DNA from: an uncultured Streptococcus sp.
Lineage (GTDB): Bacteria; Bacillota; Bacilli; Lactobacillales; Streptococcaceae
Length of the DNA: 14,119 nt
Direction: 5' to 3'
Assembly: GCA_905373305.1 (NCBI GenBank)
Contig: CAJPSM010000028.1
Coordinates: 1 to 14,119 of the forward strand
This document shows positions 12,593-14,119 of this stretch, piece by piece. The position numbers were made by a program, and so were the translations under genes. Each line of letters opens with the position of its first letter. Position 1 is the stretch's first letter. The notes beneath the pieces were generated by a model. The model saw only the letters and a program-made list of their open reading frames with translations. It did no database searches and was not told the DNA's origin.

Positions 12593-13570
12593 ATGCTTAA
12601 ATTAGGTGTCATCGGAACTAGTGCTATCAGTCATCACTTCATAGAAGCAGCCCATGCTAGCGGAGAATACCAGCTGGTCGCAGTCTATTCTAGAAAACTA
12701 GAAACTGCCGCAACCTTTGCTTCTCGCTATGAAAATATCCAACTCTTTGATCAATTAGAAGACTTCTTTAAGTCTTCCTTTGATGTGGTCTATATCGCCA
12801 GTCCAAACTCCTTGCATTTTGTTCAAGCCAAGGCTGCCTTGTCTGCTGGTAAGCACGTCATTCTTGAAAAGCCAGCTGTCACTCAGCCACAAGAATGGCT
12901 GAATTTGAGACAGACAGCTGAGAAAAATCACTGTTTTATCTTTGAGGCAGCTCGTAATTACCACGAGGAAGCCTTTACCACTATCAAGAATTTTTTGGCA
13001 GACAAGCAAATCTTAGGCGCAGATTTCAACTATGCCAAGTATTCTTCCAAGATGCCGAACTTGTTGGCTGGGCAGACGCCAAATGTCTTTTCAGATCGTT
13101 TTGCCGGTGGAGCCCTTATGGATTTGGGGATTTATCCTGTCTACGCTGCTGTTCGTCTCTTTGGAGAAGCTAAGGACGCGACCTATCAGGCCCAACAACT
13201 TAGCAATAGCATTGACCTAAATGGAGACGGTATCCTCTTCTACCCTGACTTTCAAGTTCATATCAAGGCTGGAAAAAACATCACTTCCAATCTTCCTTGT
13301 GAGATTTATACAGCGGATGGAACCTTGACCCTCAACACGATTGAACATGTCCGCTCAGCTATTTTTACTAACCACCGAGGAAATCAAGTTCAACTCCCTA
13401 TCCAACAGGCTCCTCATACAATGACTGAGGAAGTCACTGCATTTGCACACATGATCCAGCAACCAGACCAGAAACTTTACCAGAACTGGCTGGATGATGC
13501 AGGTTCTGTTCATGAGCTACTATACACTATGCGCCAGACTGCTGGCATTAGATTTGAGGCAGAAAAATGA
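12593..13570 (+). CDS. Gfo/Idh/MocA-family NAD(P)-dependent oxidoreductase
   Basis: The 325-residue protein is a soluble dehydrogenase of the Gfo/Idh/MocA family; the substrate is not evident. The N-terminal Rossmann domain (residues 3-120) shows KLGVIGTSAIS, YIASPNSLHF and the family EKP motif at 92-94 (HVILEKPAV), whose lysine K93 is normally catalytic. The C-terminal sheet domain has GGALMDLGIYPVYAA (172-186); D177 and Y181 stand where many relatives have Asp and His, so this resembles the dihydrodiol-dehydrogenase-like branch more than inositol dehydrogenases. I start at 12593, after AAAGGAG and the promoter, although the frame stays open upstream to 12407; that stretch would run through the promoter and overlap the divergent gene. 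The stop overlaps the next start as ATGA. Confidence 0.9.
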   Translation: MLKLGVIGTSAISHHFIEAAHASGEYQLVAVYSRKLETAATFASRYENIQLFDQLEDFFKSSFDVVYIASPNSLHFVQAKAALSAGKHVILEKPAVTQPQEWLNLRQTAEKNHCFIFEAARNYHEEAFTTIKNFLADKQILGADFNYAKYSSKMPNLLAGQTPNVFSDRFAGGALMDLGIYPVYAAVRLFGEAKDATYQAQQLSNSIDLNGDGILFYPDFQVHIKAGKNITSNLPCEIYTADGTLTLNTIEHVRSAIFTNHRGNQVQLPIQQAPHTMTEEVTAFAHMIQQPDQKLYQNWLDDAGSVHELLYTMRQTAGIRFEAEK

Positions 13571-14119
13571 AAACCAAACTACCGACTGAATGGCAAGAAC
13601 TGAGCGACCAGTTCGGTTTCCAAGAATTCACCCCCATTCAAACTCAACTATTTGAGCCTATACTTGCTGGAGAAAACCTACTGGGAGTGAGCCCAACAGG
13701 AACTGGTAAGACGCTAGCTTATTTACTTCCAAGTCTTCTCAGACTACAAAAGAAAAAAGCCCAACAACTCTTGATCCTAGCACCAAATACAGAACTAGCT
13801 GGACAGATTTTTGACGTGTGTAAAACCTGGGCAGAGGCTATTGGCTTGACTGCTCAGCTCTTCTTATCAGGTTCGAGTCAGAAACGCCAGATTGAACGCC
13901 TCAAAAAAGGACCAGAAATTCTGATAGGAACCCCTGGCCGTATCTTTGAACTAATTAAATTGAAAAAAATCAAGATGATGAATGTGGAAACCATCATTCT
14001 GGATGAATTTGACCAATTGCTTGATGATTCTCAGATTCACTTTGTCGAGAAAATCACTCACTATGCACCTCGTGACCACCAACTCATCTACATGAGTGCG
14101 ACGACCAAGTTTGACCAAG
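13567..14119 (+). CDS. DEAD-box RNA helicase, N-terminal part (cut by right window edge)
   Basis: The first 184 residues of an ATP-dependent DEAD-box RNA helicase are visible; the second RecA domain is beyond the window. Motifs in order: FTPIQ Q-motif (Q25), motif I SPTGTGKT (42-49), Ia-like APNTELAGQ (72-80), Ib GTPGR (121-125), motif II DEFD (146-149, replacing DEAD) and motif III SAT (177-179). Such enzymes remodel RNA in ribosome assembly or mRNA turnover; streptococci have several and I cannot tell the exact paralogue, though the short N-terminus resembles Bacillus YfmL-type proteins. The start ATG overlaps the stop of the oxidoreductase gene by four bases, so the two are likely co-translated from one promoter. 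No upstream ribosome binding site of note is visible, consistent with coupling. Confidence 0.92.
   Translation, partial: MKTKLPTEWQELSDQFGFQEFTPIQTQLFEPILAGENLLGVSPTGTGKTLAYLLPSLLRLQKKKAQQLLILAPNTELAGQIFDVCKTWAEAIGLTAQLFLSGSSQKRQIERLKKGPEILIGTPGRIFELIKLKKIKMMNVETIILDEFDQLLDDSQIHFVEKITHYAPRDHQLIYMSATTKFDQ

Noticed and set aside
1..14119. Mobile element, prophage, CRISPR array, tRNA or rRNA gene
   Set aside because: No transposase, integrase, spaced direct repeats, or tRNA-like T-loop/acceptor structures were seen; gaps between genes are short and filled by promoters, leaders and terminators.

Overview
The window is core chromosome of a low-GC Gram-positive coccus, most likely a mitis-group Streptococcus close to S. 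pneumoniae or S. mitis. This rests on protein flavour, the many extended -10 (TGnTATAAT) promoters, and the gene order tmk-holB-yabA-rsmI, proBAC, lspA-rluD and rplU-prp-rpmA. I cannot name the species from sequence alone. I see no IS element, prophage, tRNA, rRNA or CRISPR array. Genes cover almost everything, and no intergenic gap exceeds 300 bases.

Layout: from position 1 to about 12440 every gene is on the minus strand, so transcription runs right to left. In transcription order they are: a DUF1275 membrane protein; the ribosomal operon rplU (L21)-prp-rpmA (L27); a LysR regulator overlapping lspA, which overlaps rluD; proB-proA-proC, a complete proline pathway; tmk-holB-yabA-rsmI; trmFO alone; and pyrH, cut by the left edge. 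Rho-independent terminators follow rpmA, rluD, proC and rsmI. Promoters can be proposed upstream of rplU (two), the LysR gene, proB, tmk, trmFO and pyrH. From 12593 rightward two genes are on the plus strand: a Gfo/Idh/MocA-type oxidoreductase and, overlapping it by four bases, a DEAD-box helicase cut by the right edge.

How the genes work together: rplU, prp and rpmA form a self-contained maturation unit. L27 carries an N-terminal extension ending in a Prp-type cleavage motif, and Prp, encoded between the two ribosomal proteins, has the matching His/Cys catalytic pair. proB, proA and proC give all three steps from glutamate to proline. tmk, holB and yabA link dTTP supply, clamp loading and control of replication initiation. 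lspA and rluD act in lipoprotein maturation and 23S rRNA pseudouridylation.

No clearly new system is visible. The most interesting sequences are regulatory: a trmFO promoter whose -35 box lies in the loop of the preceding gene's terminator, followed by a structured leader; tandem rplU promoters separated by a perfect 16-base palindrome; three hairpins after rpmA; and the lack of any gene between rluD and proB, where I recall pneumococcus carrying the choline-binding protein gene pce/cbpE.
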